8,062 nt of DNA from Sphingomonadales bacterium UBA1936 (GTDB lineage Bacteria; Pseudomonadota; Alphaproteobacteria; Sphingomonadales; Sphingomonadaceae): contig DDFE01000176.1 of NCBI GenBank assembly GCA_002336985.1, positions 1-8,062 of the forward strand. The letters are read 5' to 3'. Positions 1 to 5,711 of the stretch are shown piece by piece. The first letter of the stretch is position 1. Every line of letters begins with the position of its first letter. The notes beneath the pieces are model-generated. The model had not been told where the DNA came from and did no database searches. It saw only the letters and a program-made list of their open reading frames with translations. A program made the position numbers and the translations under genes.

Positions 1-518
1 CCGCTCCGAAGCCTGCGGATGTTGCAGCGCCCAAGCCGCAGGCCGGCGATACGCCGATGGCGGAGCGCGTCGCGACGCTCGGCATCCTCAACAAACGCAA
101 CGGCCTGTCGCGCGACATCGACATGAAGCCCGGGCAAGCCGTGCGCATCGGCGACCTCGTCGTCCGTTTGAAGGCATGCGAGGAAACCGCCGATTGGGAA
201 GCCGATCACATGACCGGCGCTTTCGTGCAGGTGCTGGTCAAGAAGCCCATCGGCGACATGTGGAGCAAAGTCTTTTCCGGCTGGCTGTTCAGGGAATCGC
301 CGTCGCTGAACGTCGTGCAGCACCCGGTCTACGACGTCTGGGCCAAGGCGTGTAAGATGCGCCACGCAGAAGTCGGGCCGGACACGGTGACGGTATCCGA
401 TGGCGAACGGTCGGGGTCATCGCGGTCCAGTGCGCCGAAATCGCCTGAGTCCGATGCGATCGATTCGGCAACGCCGCCGCCCGTCGCGCCGACTGCTGCG
501 TCGAGCAATTCCATATAG
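1..518 (+). CDS. DUF2155 domain-containing protein, 5' end missing
   Basis: The reading frame is open from the first complete codon at position 3, so the start lies upstream of the window. About 20 Ala/Pro/Lys-rich residues, probably a linker, precede a recognisable DUF2155 domain. Its visible landmarks are G-I-L-N-K-R-N-G, K-P-G-Q-A-V-R-I-G-D-L-V-V, the L-K-A-C-E segment, F-S-G-W-L-F and H-P-V-Y-D-V-W-A-K-A-C. The two cysteines sit where the family usually has them and may form a disulfide. The family is common in alphaproteobacteria, is usually exported and has no established function; export cannot be checked here because the N-terminus is absent. After the domain comes a tail of about 50 residues rich in Ser, Pro, Ala and Asp, likely disordered. 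That tail and the last conserved residues lie in the 190 bp shared with the convergent aat gene. The family call is firm; the role is unknown. Confidence 0.85.
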   Translation, partial: APKPADVAAPKPQAGDTPMAERVATLGILNKRNGLSRDIDMKPGQAVRIGDLVVRLKACEETADWEADHMTGAFVQVLVKKPIGDMWSKVFSGWLFRESPSLNVVQHPVYDVWAKACKMRHAEVGPDTVTVSDGERSGSSRSSAPKSPESDAIDSATPPPVAPTAASSNSI

Positions 519-1072
519 GCGTTGCGCCCGATCTCGGTTGCGCCGAGCGACGCGAGATGGGGCGTCTGGAACTGGCAATCGAGCAACGTGAAGCCGCCGG
601 CACGGAGCCGCGCGACGAGATGGGCAAGCGCGACCTTTGAAGCGTCCGTCGCGCGGCTGACCATCGATTCGCCGAAGAACGCGCGGCCGAGCGAGATGCC
701 GTAGAGCCCGCCGACCAGCCGCCCGTCCTCCCAGGTTTCGATCGAATGAGCATGCCCCTGAGCATGGAGAACGGCGACCGCGGTCTCGATCTGCGCGTTG
801 ATCCAGGTTTCGGGCCGGTTCTCGACCGATTCCGCGCACAGCTTCACGATGCCGTCGAAGTTGCGGTTGGCGGTCGTCTCGAAACGGCCGGATGTCAGCG
901 TCTTGCGCAGCGATTTCGACAGGTGAAAGCCGTCGAGCGGCAGAATCGCCCGGGTCCGGGGTTCGACCCAATATACCGAGGGGGCGTCGCGGCTGTCCGC
1001 CATGGGGAACACGCCGACGGTATAGGCGCGCAACAGCATTTCGGGGTCGAGTGGCGGGATCAGTGCGCTCAT
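329..1072 (-). CDS. aat: Leucyl/phenylalanyl-tRNA-protein transferase (Aat)
   Basis: Aat moves Leu or Phe from aminoacyl-tRNA to the N-terminal Arg or Lys of proteins, making a degron that ClpS passes to ClpAP in the cytoplasm. The 247-residue product shows the family signature in order: L-R-A-Y-x-x-G-x-F-P-M-A near residue 14, Y-W-V-E-P-R (34-39), G-G-L-Y-G-I (121-126), F-F-G-E-S-M (132-137), A-S-K-V-A-L (144-149) and L-L-D-C-Q (163-167). E135, D165 and Q167 match the E. coli residues E156, D186 and Q188. An ATG at 1114 is open in the same frame, but 1072 is preferred: it gives the conserved start M-S-A-L-I-P-P-L-D-P, has GGAG just upstream and makes an ATGA overlap with the end of the upstream parA-like gene. 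Residues after about 195 form a 53-residue tail beyond the usual family end, encoded antisense to the DUF2155 gene. Expression is probably coupled to the ATPase gene. Confidence 0.93.
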   Translation of the reverse strand: MSALIPPLDPEMLLRAYTVGVFPMADSRDAPSVYWVEPRTRAILPLDGFHLSKSLRKTLTSGRFETTANRNFDGIVKLCAESVENRPETWINAQIETAVAVLHAQGHAHSIETWEDGRLVGGLYGISLGRAFFGESMVSRATDASKVALAHLVARLRAGGFTLLDCQFQTPHLASLGATEIGRNAYMELLDAAVGATGGGVAESIASDSGDFGALDRDDPDRSPSDTVTVSGPTSAWRILHALAQTS

Positions 1073-1809
1073 TTGCTCCGCACGCGGGCCAGTTTGCGCT
1101 CGACACCAGTCCACAGGCGCGAGAAGGCTTCGCCGGCGGGCGAGCCCGGCGCGAAGCTGCCGACGGGGGCACGGCGCACGGTCATCTGCTCGACGGCACT
1201 GGCCATCGGAATGACCGGCCAGTCGGCATTCCCCTCGAGCGCCGCGATATGGAGCGCCCGCCTGCGGTCGACCATCGAATAGACCGGCAGGATCGGCGCA
1301 TGCTTGCCATGCTCGCGCGCCAGATAGGCGACCACCTCGTCGAGCGCACGGCGGGAAAGGGGGGAGGGGATCACCGGTACGAGAATGAGGTCCGCCGCAC
1401 GCATCACCTGTTCGCTGGTTTCGGTCAGGCCCGGGGGACAGTCGAGCACGATCCTGTCATAGGTCTTGTCGAGATCGCCGAGCAGCTTGGCCAGCCGCTT
1501 GCGCTTGCCCAGTTCGAAGAAGAACTGGTCGAGCCCGCGCAGGCTGGCGTCGGCGCGCAGCAGGTCGAGGCCGGGCGTCGCCGTCTGCATGATGAGCTTT
1601 TCGGGCGAGACGTCCTTGGCGAAGACCGCGTGCGCCGCGTCCTTCGCCTTGCGCTCGTCGCCCAGCAGCCAGCTCGATGCCGCCTGCGGATCGAGGTCCC
1701 ACAGCAACGTCCGGCGCGACGACTGGACGGCGGCACCCCATGCGAGGTTGACCGCCAGCGTCGTCTTCCCGACGCCGCCTTTCAGCGAATAGACCGCGAT
1801 CGTTGCCAT
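1069..1809 (-). CDS. ParA-family (MinD/ParA) P-loop ATPase, orphan
   Basis: The 246-residue protein begins M-A-T-I-A-V-Y-S-L and goes straight into a deviant Walker A motif K-G-G-V-G-K-T-T (residues 10-17), with both the signature lysine K10 and the catalytic lysine K15. Walker A' is D-L-D-P-Q (38-42) and Walker B is I-V-L-D-C-P-P-G (120-127). These are hallmarks of dimerising ParA/MinD/Soj ATPases that position DNA or other cargo. No ParB partner, parS-like repeat or N-terminal DNA-binding domain is visible, so this is unlikely to be the chromosome-partition ParA; the cargo is unknown. The ATG at 1809 is chosen because the conserved N-terminus starts there, with AAGGG four bases and GGAG about 11 bases upstream. 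The gene overlaps aat by 4 bp, so the two are probably one operon. The divergent 222 bp region at 1810-2031 should carry its promoter, but I found no convincing -35/-10 pair there. Confidence 0.88.
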   Translation of the reverse strand: MATIAVYSLKGGVGKTTLAVNLAWGAAVQSSRRTLLWDLDPQAASSWLLGDERKAKDAAHAVFAKDVSPEKLIMQTATPGLDLLRADASLRGLDQFFFELGKRKRLAKLLGDLDKTYDRIVLDCPPGLTETSEQVMRAADLILVPVIPSPLSRRALDEVVAYLAREHGKHAPILPVYSMVDRRRALHIAALEGNADWPVIPMASAVEQMTVRRAPVGSFAPGSPAGEAFSRLWTGVERKLARVRSK

Positions 1810-2031
1810 GGCCCTTGCTACTCCGGCACGCGTGATCTGAACAGGTCGCAAAGCTACGGAAATGTCCCGATTTTTACATATCCAGCACAGCGAAAGTGCG
1901 GGGCGGCAAGCCGGTGTCTCATCAAAGGACATTGCCAGCGGCGTGTCTGATAAGTAAGGGAATTTCCTGTGCGGCGCGGGGCCGCTCAGCAACGATCGCA
2001 GGACCGCTAAGTCCTCAATGGGATCAAGCGG

Positions 2032-3027
2032 ATGTCTCTTACCACGGTCAGTGCGGCATTCTTTATTGCCAGCGCGGCTGTGGACGGCAGTGGCGCCGCC
2101 TGCGAACGTGTCGCGGACATCGTCGTACCCGTTACCTATGACGAGATCGTCGTCACGGCGCGCGCGCAATATGTCGCGCCTGATCCTCGTGGCACCGCAC
2201 CGGCGCCCGGCACCGGCAACCCGGCCGAATCGCAGCCGGTTCCAAGTGCTGCAGGATCGGCGGCCGGCGCCGCCAAACCGCCCGAGGACGACGATATCGT
2301 CGTCACCGGCCGCCTTCGCCCGCCGCCCGAAGATCCGGCGCAGGCGATCAACATGGCATCGTTCCAGGTCGTGCAGGCGATCGACCAGAACCTCGTCCGC
2401 CCGGCGGCCTTGGCCTATAGCAGTACCGTTCCCGCGCCCATTCGCGACGGCGTCCGCAATTTCCTCGACCACCTGACCGAACCGGTCAACGCGCTGAACT
2501 TCCTGTTGCAGCACAAGATCGGCAAGACGTTCGAGACGATCGGCCGTTTCGCGATCAACTCCACTCTTGGCGTGCTGGGCATTTTCGACATCGCCAAGCG
2601 CAAGCCGTTCCACCTGCCGCTGCGCATCAACGGGTTCGGCAACACGCTGGGCTTTTACGGCGTACCGCCAGGGCCATTCCTGTACATTCCGCTGATCGGC
2701 CCGACGACGGTGCGCGACCTGGTCGGCATCATCGCAAACCGCAGCCTCATCCCGGCCATCGCCAGCAAGCCGTTCAACCAGGCCTGGTTCTACATTCCGT
2801 CTGCCGTGCTGGGCCAGATCGACCGGCGCGCGCAGCTCGATGAGGAACTGCAGGCGCGCCGCAACGATACCCGCGGCGCCTATACCGCGACCCGCGAGGA
2901 TTATCTTGAGCGTCGCCAAGCCACGATCGATGCGCTGCACGGCATCTACAAGCCCGAGAACTTCCCGCCGCCGCCGGTCGTACCGACGGTGGGCGTGCCG
3001 AAGGGCAAGGTTCCGGCCCCGCGCTGA
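2032..3027 (+). CDS. mlaA: MlaA/VacJ-family outer-membrane lipid asymmetry protein
   Basis: MlaA proteins sit in the outer membrane and return misplaced phospholipids from the outer leaflet to the MlaC-MlaFEDB path. The family core is clear from about residue 102 to 305: D-P-A-Q-A-I-N-M-A-S-F near 101, V-P-A-P-I-R-D-G-V-R-N-F, L-T-E-P-V-N-A-L-N-F-L-L-Q, G-R-F-A-I-N-S-T-L-G and G-I-F-D-I-A. The 331 residues exceed the usual length because of an added N-terminal stretch and a Pro-rich C-terminal tail. Residues 3-17 are hydrophobic and could be a signal peptide, but no basic residue precedes them. The only early cysteine, C24, follows G-A-A, a poor lipobox. Residues 37-44 (D-E-I-V-V-T-A-R) and 87-94 (D-D-I-V-V-T-G-R) resemble TonB boxes of sphingomonad receptors. 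An in-frame stop at 2008 leaves no earlier ATG; the ribosome site is weak. No mlaBCDEF genes are nearby. The family is sure, the N-terminal start less so. Confidence 0.85.
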   Translation: MSLTTVSAAFFIASAAVDGSGAACERVADIVVPVTYDEIVVTARAQYVAPDPRGTAPAPGTGNPAESQPVPSAAGSAAGAAKPPEDDDIVVTGRLRPPPEDPAQAINMASFQVVQAIDQNLVRPAALAYSSTVPAPIRDGVRNFLDHLTEPVNALNFLLQHKIGKTFETIGRFAINSTLGVLGIFDIAKRKPFHLPLRINGFGNTLGFYGVPPGPFLYIPLIGPTTVRDLVGIIANRSLIPAIASKPFNQAWFYIPSAVLGQIDRRAQLDEELQARRNDTRGAYTATREDYLERRQATIDALHGIYKPENFPPPPVVPTVGVPKGKVPAPR

Positions 3028-3031
3028 CGCC

Positions 3032-3070
3032 AAAAAGCGGCGCCGTCCGACTGGACGCCGCCGCCTTGTT
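3032..3070. terminator. Bidirectional intrinsic terminator between mlaA and PEP-CTERM gene
   Basis: Arms at 3037-3048 and 3053-3064 pair in 11 of 12 positions around a GACT loop and are almost entirely G/C. The stem is flanked by AAAAA on the left (3032-3036) and a T-rich stretch CTTGTTATT on the right. It therefore reads as a hairpin followed by U-rich RNA in both directions. It lies between the stop of the plus-strand mlaA gene (3027) and the stop of the minus-strand gene (3084), where a shared terminator is expected. Confidence 0.82.
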
Positions 3071-3083
3071 ATTGGTCCCGCAA

Positions 3084-3737
3084 TCAGCTGAACGCTGCGA
3101 CGCCCAGCGCCTTGCGCCGGCGCATGGAGCGTCCCGCGATGCCGAAGCCCAGCAGGAACATCGCCCAGGTGGCGGGTTCGGGAACCGGGCTGTTGGCCAG
3201 CGTCGCCAGATCGTCGAATTCGAACGAGAAGCCGGTCGACGCGAACGTCGCACCGACGATCGAGGGATCGCCCGCCTGAGCAGTGTAGGATACGCGACCG
3301 TTGGAATCTGCCTGTACCTGGTTGCCGTCCGCATCCGCGCCCAGGGCGATCTGCGCCCCGTTGAACGTCTGCGTCGTGCCGTTCGAGAACAGCAGGGTCA
3401 GGCTGTTGTAGGTATCGAGCGAACCCAGCACGAACGAGAAGGCGCGGGTCGGCCCGAAGTTCACGGTATAGCTCGACGGCGCACCGCCGAGTGCAGCGCC
3501 GAAGTTTCCTGTGCTGTTGAACGCAGGACGGGCGGCGGTGCCCACCTGCGTTGCCGAATAGGCGCGCGCATTGGTCGCGCCCGCCAGCAGCTGTCCGTTG
3601 GTATAGCCTTCGAAGTTTTCGAACACGGTGAAACCGGCGGACAGGGGCGATGCACCCTGCACGAAATTCACCACGACGGCCGCATTGGCCGAACTCGCCA
3701 TGGCCAGTGCGGCCAGACCGATGAGTGTCTTACGCAT
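3084..3737 (-). CDS. Exported PEPxxWA-CTERM sorting-domain protein (217 aa)
   Basis: The N-terminus M-R-K-T-L-I-G-L-A-A-L-A-M-A-S-S-A-N-A is a textbook Sec signal peptide, with cleavage expected after A-N-A at residue 19. The mature part (about 20-184) has no cysteine, is rich in Gly, Ser, Thr, Asn and aromatic residues, and looks like a secreted beta-sandwich. The C-terminus from V185 is a sorting signal: P-E-P-A-T-W-A-M, a hydrophobic span to about 203, then a basic cluster R-R-R-K (206-209). In PEP-CTERM systems such tails are processed by an exosortase and the protein ends up at the cell surface or outside; no exosortase gene is in this window. The start at 3737 is supported by AAGGGG eight bases upstream. 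Two EcfG-like sites lie upstream on this strand (see 3804-3828), hinting at stress control. The family is clear; substrate or ligand is unknown. Confidence 0.88.
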   Translation of the reverse strand: MRKTLIGLAALAMASSANAAVVVNFVQGASPLSAGFTVFENFEGYTNGQLLAGATNARAYSATQVGTAARPAFNSTGNFGAALGGAPSSYTVNFGPTRAFSFVLGSLDTYNSLTLLFSNGTTQTFNGAQIALGADADGNQVQADSNGRVSYTAQAGDPSIVGATFASTGFSFEFDDLATLANSPVPEPATWAMFLLGFGIAGRSMRRRKALGVAAFS

Positions 3738-3803
3738 TACTGAGACCCCTTATATGGGTTCGGCTGCGGCCGGAGCGGTGCGCAGAAATCCGAACAGGGC
3801 GGT

Positions 3804-3828
3804 AACCATGCGCGGGCGGATGTGTTCC
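3804..3828 (-). promoter_or_regulatory. Candidate EcfG-type promoter for the PEP-CTERM gene
   Basis: Read on the minus strand, GGAAC (3828-3824) is followed after 16 bases by GGTT (3807-3804). The alphaproteobacterial general-stress consensus is GGAAC-N16/17-CGTT, so the match is complete except for the weakly conserved first base of the -10 box. Transcription would start near 3797, about 60 bases before the ATG at 3737. A second minus-strand match, GGAAC-N17-TGTT at 3932-3907, overlaps the stronger plus-strand promoter. The assignment is by motif only. Confidence 0.4.
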
Positions 3829-3904
3829 GCGTTGCAGCATCGCTTTGCCGCGTCGCAGCAACGGCTGGCCCCGTCTGTCCCGGAACGGGACGAATTGCTC
3901 CATC

Positions 3905-3930
3905 GGAACATTCGTCCCCGCCATTTCGTT
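3905..3930 (+). promoter_or_regulatory. EcfG (general stress sigma factor) promoter
   Basis: GGAAC at 3905-3909 and CGTT at 3927-3930 are separated by exactly 17 bases, a full match to the EcfG consensus GGAAC-N16/17-CGTT known from the PhyR-NepR-EcfG general stress response of alphaproteobacteria. Transcription would start near 3937, giving a leader of roughly 27 bases that contains the AAGGA ribosome site (3951-3955) of the small membrane-protein gene at 3964. Motif, spacing and position all agree. Confidence 0.7.
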
Positions 3931-3963
3931 CCGCCTGCCAGAGAAACAACAAGGATGTCCTTC

Positions 3964-4200
3964 ATGGCCGACCAGCCCCAGCCGCAGACCACCAAGATCG
4001 TCGTCGAGGAACACCGCGGCGGCGGCGGAGGCACCGCAATCATGGCGCTCGTCCTGCTGATCGCGGTCCTGATCGGTGGCTATTTCGTGTTCATGAACAC
4101 CGATTCCACGGTGAAGAAGAACGACGCCATCGCGGGGGCCGCCAAGAGCGTGGGCGCCGCCGCCGACAAGGCGGGCGAGGCGATCGACCAGGCGAAGTAA
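3964..4200 (+). CDS. Small single-span membrane protein, probably stress-induced
   Basis: This 78-residue protein has a polar N-terminus (1-18) with T-K-I-V-V-E-E-H-R, a run of five glycines (19-23), one strongly hydrophobic transmembrane helix (about 24-44), and an Ala-rich, alternately charged C-terminal helix (about 54-77, A-A-K-S-V-G-A-A-A-D-K-A-G-E-A-I). There is no signal-peptide cleavage site, so it is probably a bitopic inner-membrane protein; topology is not decided by the sequence. An ATG at 3955 is in frame, but the AAGGA at 3951-3955 is spaced correctly (8 bases) only for the ATG at 3964, hence this start. The gene sits directly behind a full-consensus EcfG promoter, so I infer a role in the general stress response. 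I do not recognise a named family. It ends 22 bp before the stop of the convergent HTH gene; only a 5 bp ACCGG/CCGGT hairpin lies there, so termination is unclear. Confidence 0.8.
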   Translation: MADQPQPQTTKIVVEEHRGGGGGTAIMALVLLIAVLIGGYFVFMNTDSTVKKNDAIAGAAKSVGAAADKAGEAIDQAK

Positions 4201-4222
4201 CGCCTCGCGCACGGGACCGGCA

Positions 4223-5179
4223 TCAGTCCGGTTCCACCATTTCGCGCGTGATTTCGCCGCCATCGTCGAGCAGTCCGGTGATGGTCAGCGTCTTGCCGGG
4301 CGTGCCGATCTCGTCCTCGCCCTCGTCGATACCGAACCATTCGCGCCGCCAGGCGTCGGCCTTCGCGCGTGTTTGTCCGTCGCTGGCGGCCTGCATCGCT
4401 ACCTCATAGACCGCCTCGCGCGGGGTCAGGCTGCGGCTGTACTGTTTCCAGTCGGGATCGCCATGGCCGGACACGCCCGACTCCTCACCGGCAAACCCAG
4501 GCGGGGGCGGAAAGTTCGTGCGATACCGGCCGCTCTCGTCGCGCCACACCATGAAGGTGTCGCGCAGGTCCGTCTCGCTGGCTTCATATTGTTCGCTCTC
4601 GAAGTCTCCGGCGCAAAGTTGACACGGTCCCGGCGCGTTTTCGGCCGGTGGCGGCGGCGGGCGATGGGTGTCGAGGAACGCCGCAAGCGCTGCTGCATCG
4701 CCGCCTGTTTCAACCAGCGCGATAAGGCGGTCCCACGCGCCCGTCGCGATGCGCGCATCGGCGTGCGCGGCATGACCCGGCGTTTCGACGCCGGGCGCGA
4801 TCGATGGCGGTGTGTCCGACGCAAGCCGGTCCAGCCGCGCGAGCAGCGACAGCGCCAGGCGGTTGTCATGCCGGTGGCGCGTCCGCGTCCCCGCGTCGGC
4901 ATCGCGGACGACCAACTCCTCCTGTCCCTCGATCGCGCGTTCCATCAGCGCATCGGTCAGCCGCGCCCGTGCCAGCAGCAACGCCGCGTCCCACCCGACC
5001 CGGAATGCGGCTCCCTCGGCCCGGTGGCGAAGGTTGTAGGCGGCCTCGTGACTCATGCCCGCAGCCTTCGCCGCGTGGCGCACCGTGCCGGTGGCAGCGA
5101 GAGTTTCGAGGAAGGCGACTTGCCGCGCAGGTGTGAAACCGTCGTGACGGGTGGAGGAAGTGGTTGATTGGATGGTCAT
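4223..5179 (-). CDS. Hypothetical protein with N-terminal helix-turn-helix
   Basis: The 318-residue product starts with a short Ser/Thr-rich stretch. Residues about 15-53 read F-T-P-A-R-Q-V-A-F-L-E-T-L-A followed by G-T-V-R-H-A-A-K-A-A-G-M-S-H-E-A-A-Y-N-L-R, a helix-turn-helix resembling those of transposase or small-terminase HTH domains. A helical region follows (about 57-120) with W-D-A-A-L-L-L-A-R and L-M-E-R-A-I-E-G, then a Pro-rich linker (174-178), a single C-Q-L-C pair (186-189) and an acidic C-terminal third. One CxxC pair is not enough to claim a zinc site. No phage or transposon genes are near, so it is probably a chromosomal DNA-binding protein of unknown target. GGAG seven bases upstream supports the ATG at 5179. 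Just upstream is a 6 bp inverted repeat GATCTG/CAGATC (5181-5186, 5204-5209) that could be an operator. I cannot name a function. Confidence 0.75.
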   Translation of the reverse strand: MTIQSTTSSTRHDGFTPARQVAFLETLAATGTVRHAAKAAGMSHEAAYNLRHRAEGAAFRVGWDAALLLARARLTDALMERAIEGQEELVVRDADAGTRTRHRHDNRLALSLLARLDRLASDTPPSIAPGVETPGHAAHADARIATGAWDRLIALVETGGDAAALAAFLDTHRPPPPPAENAPGPCQLCAGDFESEQYEASETDLRDTFMVWRDESGRYRTNFPPPPGFAGEESGVSGHGDPDWKQYSRSLTPREAVYEVAMQAASDGQTRAKADAWRREWFGIDEGEDEIGTPGKTLTITGLLDDGGEITREMVEPD

Positions 5180-5339
5180 GGATCTGCTCCGGGAATTTGA
5201 GAACAGATCAGGAACTATGCGAGTTTTGATGTTGTAGGACAGGGAGAAAGCGGGCGGTGATATGGCGTTGGATAGATCGACGTTCGTCCCAGCCGCTGGC
5301 TAATTCAAGCCGCCGCCTCCTTGCTGGTTTGGCGGTGAA

Positions 5340-5371
5340 GGGCGGTCCGGAAGTTAGCCCCCGGGCCGCCC
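5340..5371. repeat. GC-rich 11 bp inverted repeat (hairpin)
   Basis: GGGCGGTCCGG (5340-5350) pairs with CCGGGCCGCCC (5361-5371) over 11 positions, one of them G-T, around a 10-base loop. It would form a stable RNA hairpin, but no T-run follows on either strand, so it is not a typical intrinsic terminator. Its role is unknown; it could be part of an untranslated RNA. Confidence 0.45.
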
Positions 5372-5385
5372 CGATCTTAAGCATA

Positions 5386-5407
5386 TTCATTACGATTTTG
5401 TAATGAA
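5386..5407. repeat. 8 bp perfect inverted repeat, operator-like
   Basis: TTCATTAC (5386-5393) and GTAATGAA (5400-5407) are perfect inverted copies separated by GATTTT. The AT-rich dyad in a gene-free region is typical of a binding site for a dimeric regulator. Neither the regulator nor the target gene can be named from the sequence. Confidence 0.4.
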
Positions 5408-5528
5408 ATCTGCTGACCCGTGGGCGAATTAGACTCGCGGCATAATCTCTTACTTGAACCGATTCGCTTACATGATGGTTAATACGGAAATATATCGCCC
5501 TCAAAACACTGCTATATATCCTTGGGTG

Positions 5529-5544
5529 TATATCTTTAGATATA
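5529..5544. repeat. 7 bp AT-rich inverted repeat
   Basis: TATATCT (5529-5535) and AGATATA (5538-5544) form a dyad with a 2-base centre. It lies about 60 bases upstream of the -35 candidate of the second PEP-CTERM gene and is followed by another dyad, CTTCTT/AAGAAG (5564-5569, 5575-5580). Either could be a regulator site; in such AT-rich DNA chance is also possible. Confidence 0.3.
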
Positions 5545-5604
5545 GATTTTACTATGATTCATGCTTCTTTTCTGAAGAAGTACTATTCTGACACACAAAT
5601 TCCG

Positions 5605-5634
5605 TTGTCTGACTCTCGATTGTTCCTTTATAGC
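5605..5634 (+). promoter_or_regulatory. Candidate housekeeping promoter for PEP-CTERM gene
   Basis: TTGTCT (5605-5610) and TATAGC (5629-5634) resemble -35 and -10 boxes and are 18 bases apart. Transcription would begin near 5641, about 70 bases ahead of the ATG at 5712. The assignment rests on consensus resemblance only. Confidence 0.38.
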
Positions 5635-5711
5635 GTTGGGACGGGTCGATATTGTGGCGTCCAACGACCAAGAGGGGTCGCCTGCGCTTCGGAAGAATTG
5701 GGGAATTTGAA

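Larger units (their letters stand above)
5180..5711. other. 532 bp gene-free divergent region with AT-rich half
   Basis: I see no convincing gene between the HTH gene and the second PEP-CTERM gene. The left half has normal high GC; from about 5380 to 5640 it becomes clearly AT-rich (18 G/C of 60 at 5521-5580, counted by eye). It holds several inverted repeats (listed separately), repeated ATATATC/TATATC-like words near 5491, 5513 and 5530, and a promoter candidate at 5605. A 98-codon frame on the minus strand (5208-5504) crosses it but lacks recognisable domains and is not called. A regulatory region or a small RNA is possible. Confidence 0.5.

Noticed and set aside
1932..1960. Possible promoter TTGCCA with TAAGGG ahead of mlaA
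   Set aside because: The -10 box is poor, and nothing else supports this position.
1971..2015. Short inverted repeats (GCGGC/GCCGC and AGGAC/GTCCT) ahead of mlaA
   Set aside because: Arms of only 5 bp in GC-rich DNA are expected by chance; no T-run and no motif for a known regulator.
1810..3033. Upstream continuation of the ParA frame on the minus strand across the mlaA gene
   Set aside because: The frame is open because of high GC codon bias; the part beyond 1809 is Arg-rich, has no domain signature and is antisense to a clear MlaA gene.
3628..3963. Extended N-terminus for the small membrane protein from an ATG at 3628
   Set aside because: It would run through the EcfG promoter and antisense to the PEP-CTERM gene; the well-spaced AAGGA supports the start at 3964.
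5208..5504. 98-codon frame on the minus strand in the gene-free region
   Set aside because: No domain and mixed composition crossing the GC-to-AT shift; not strong enough to call a gene.
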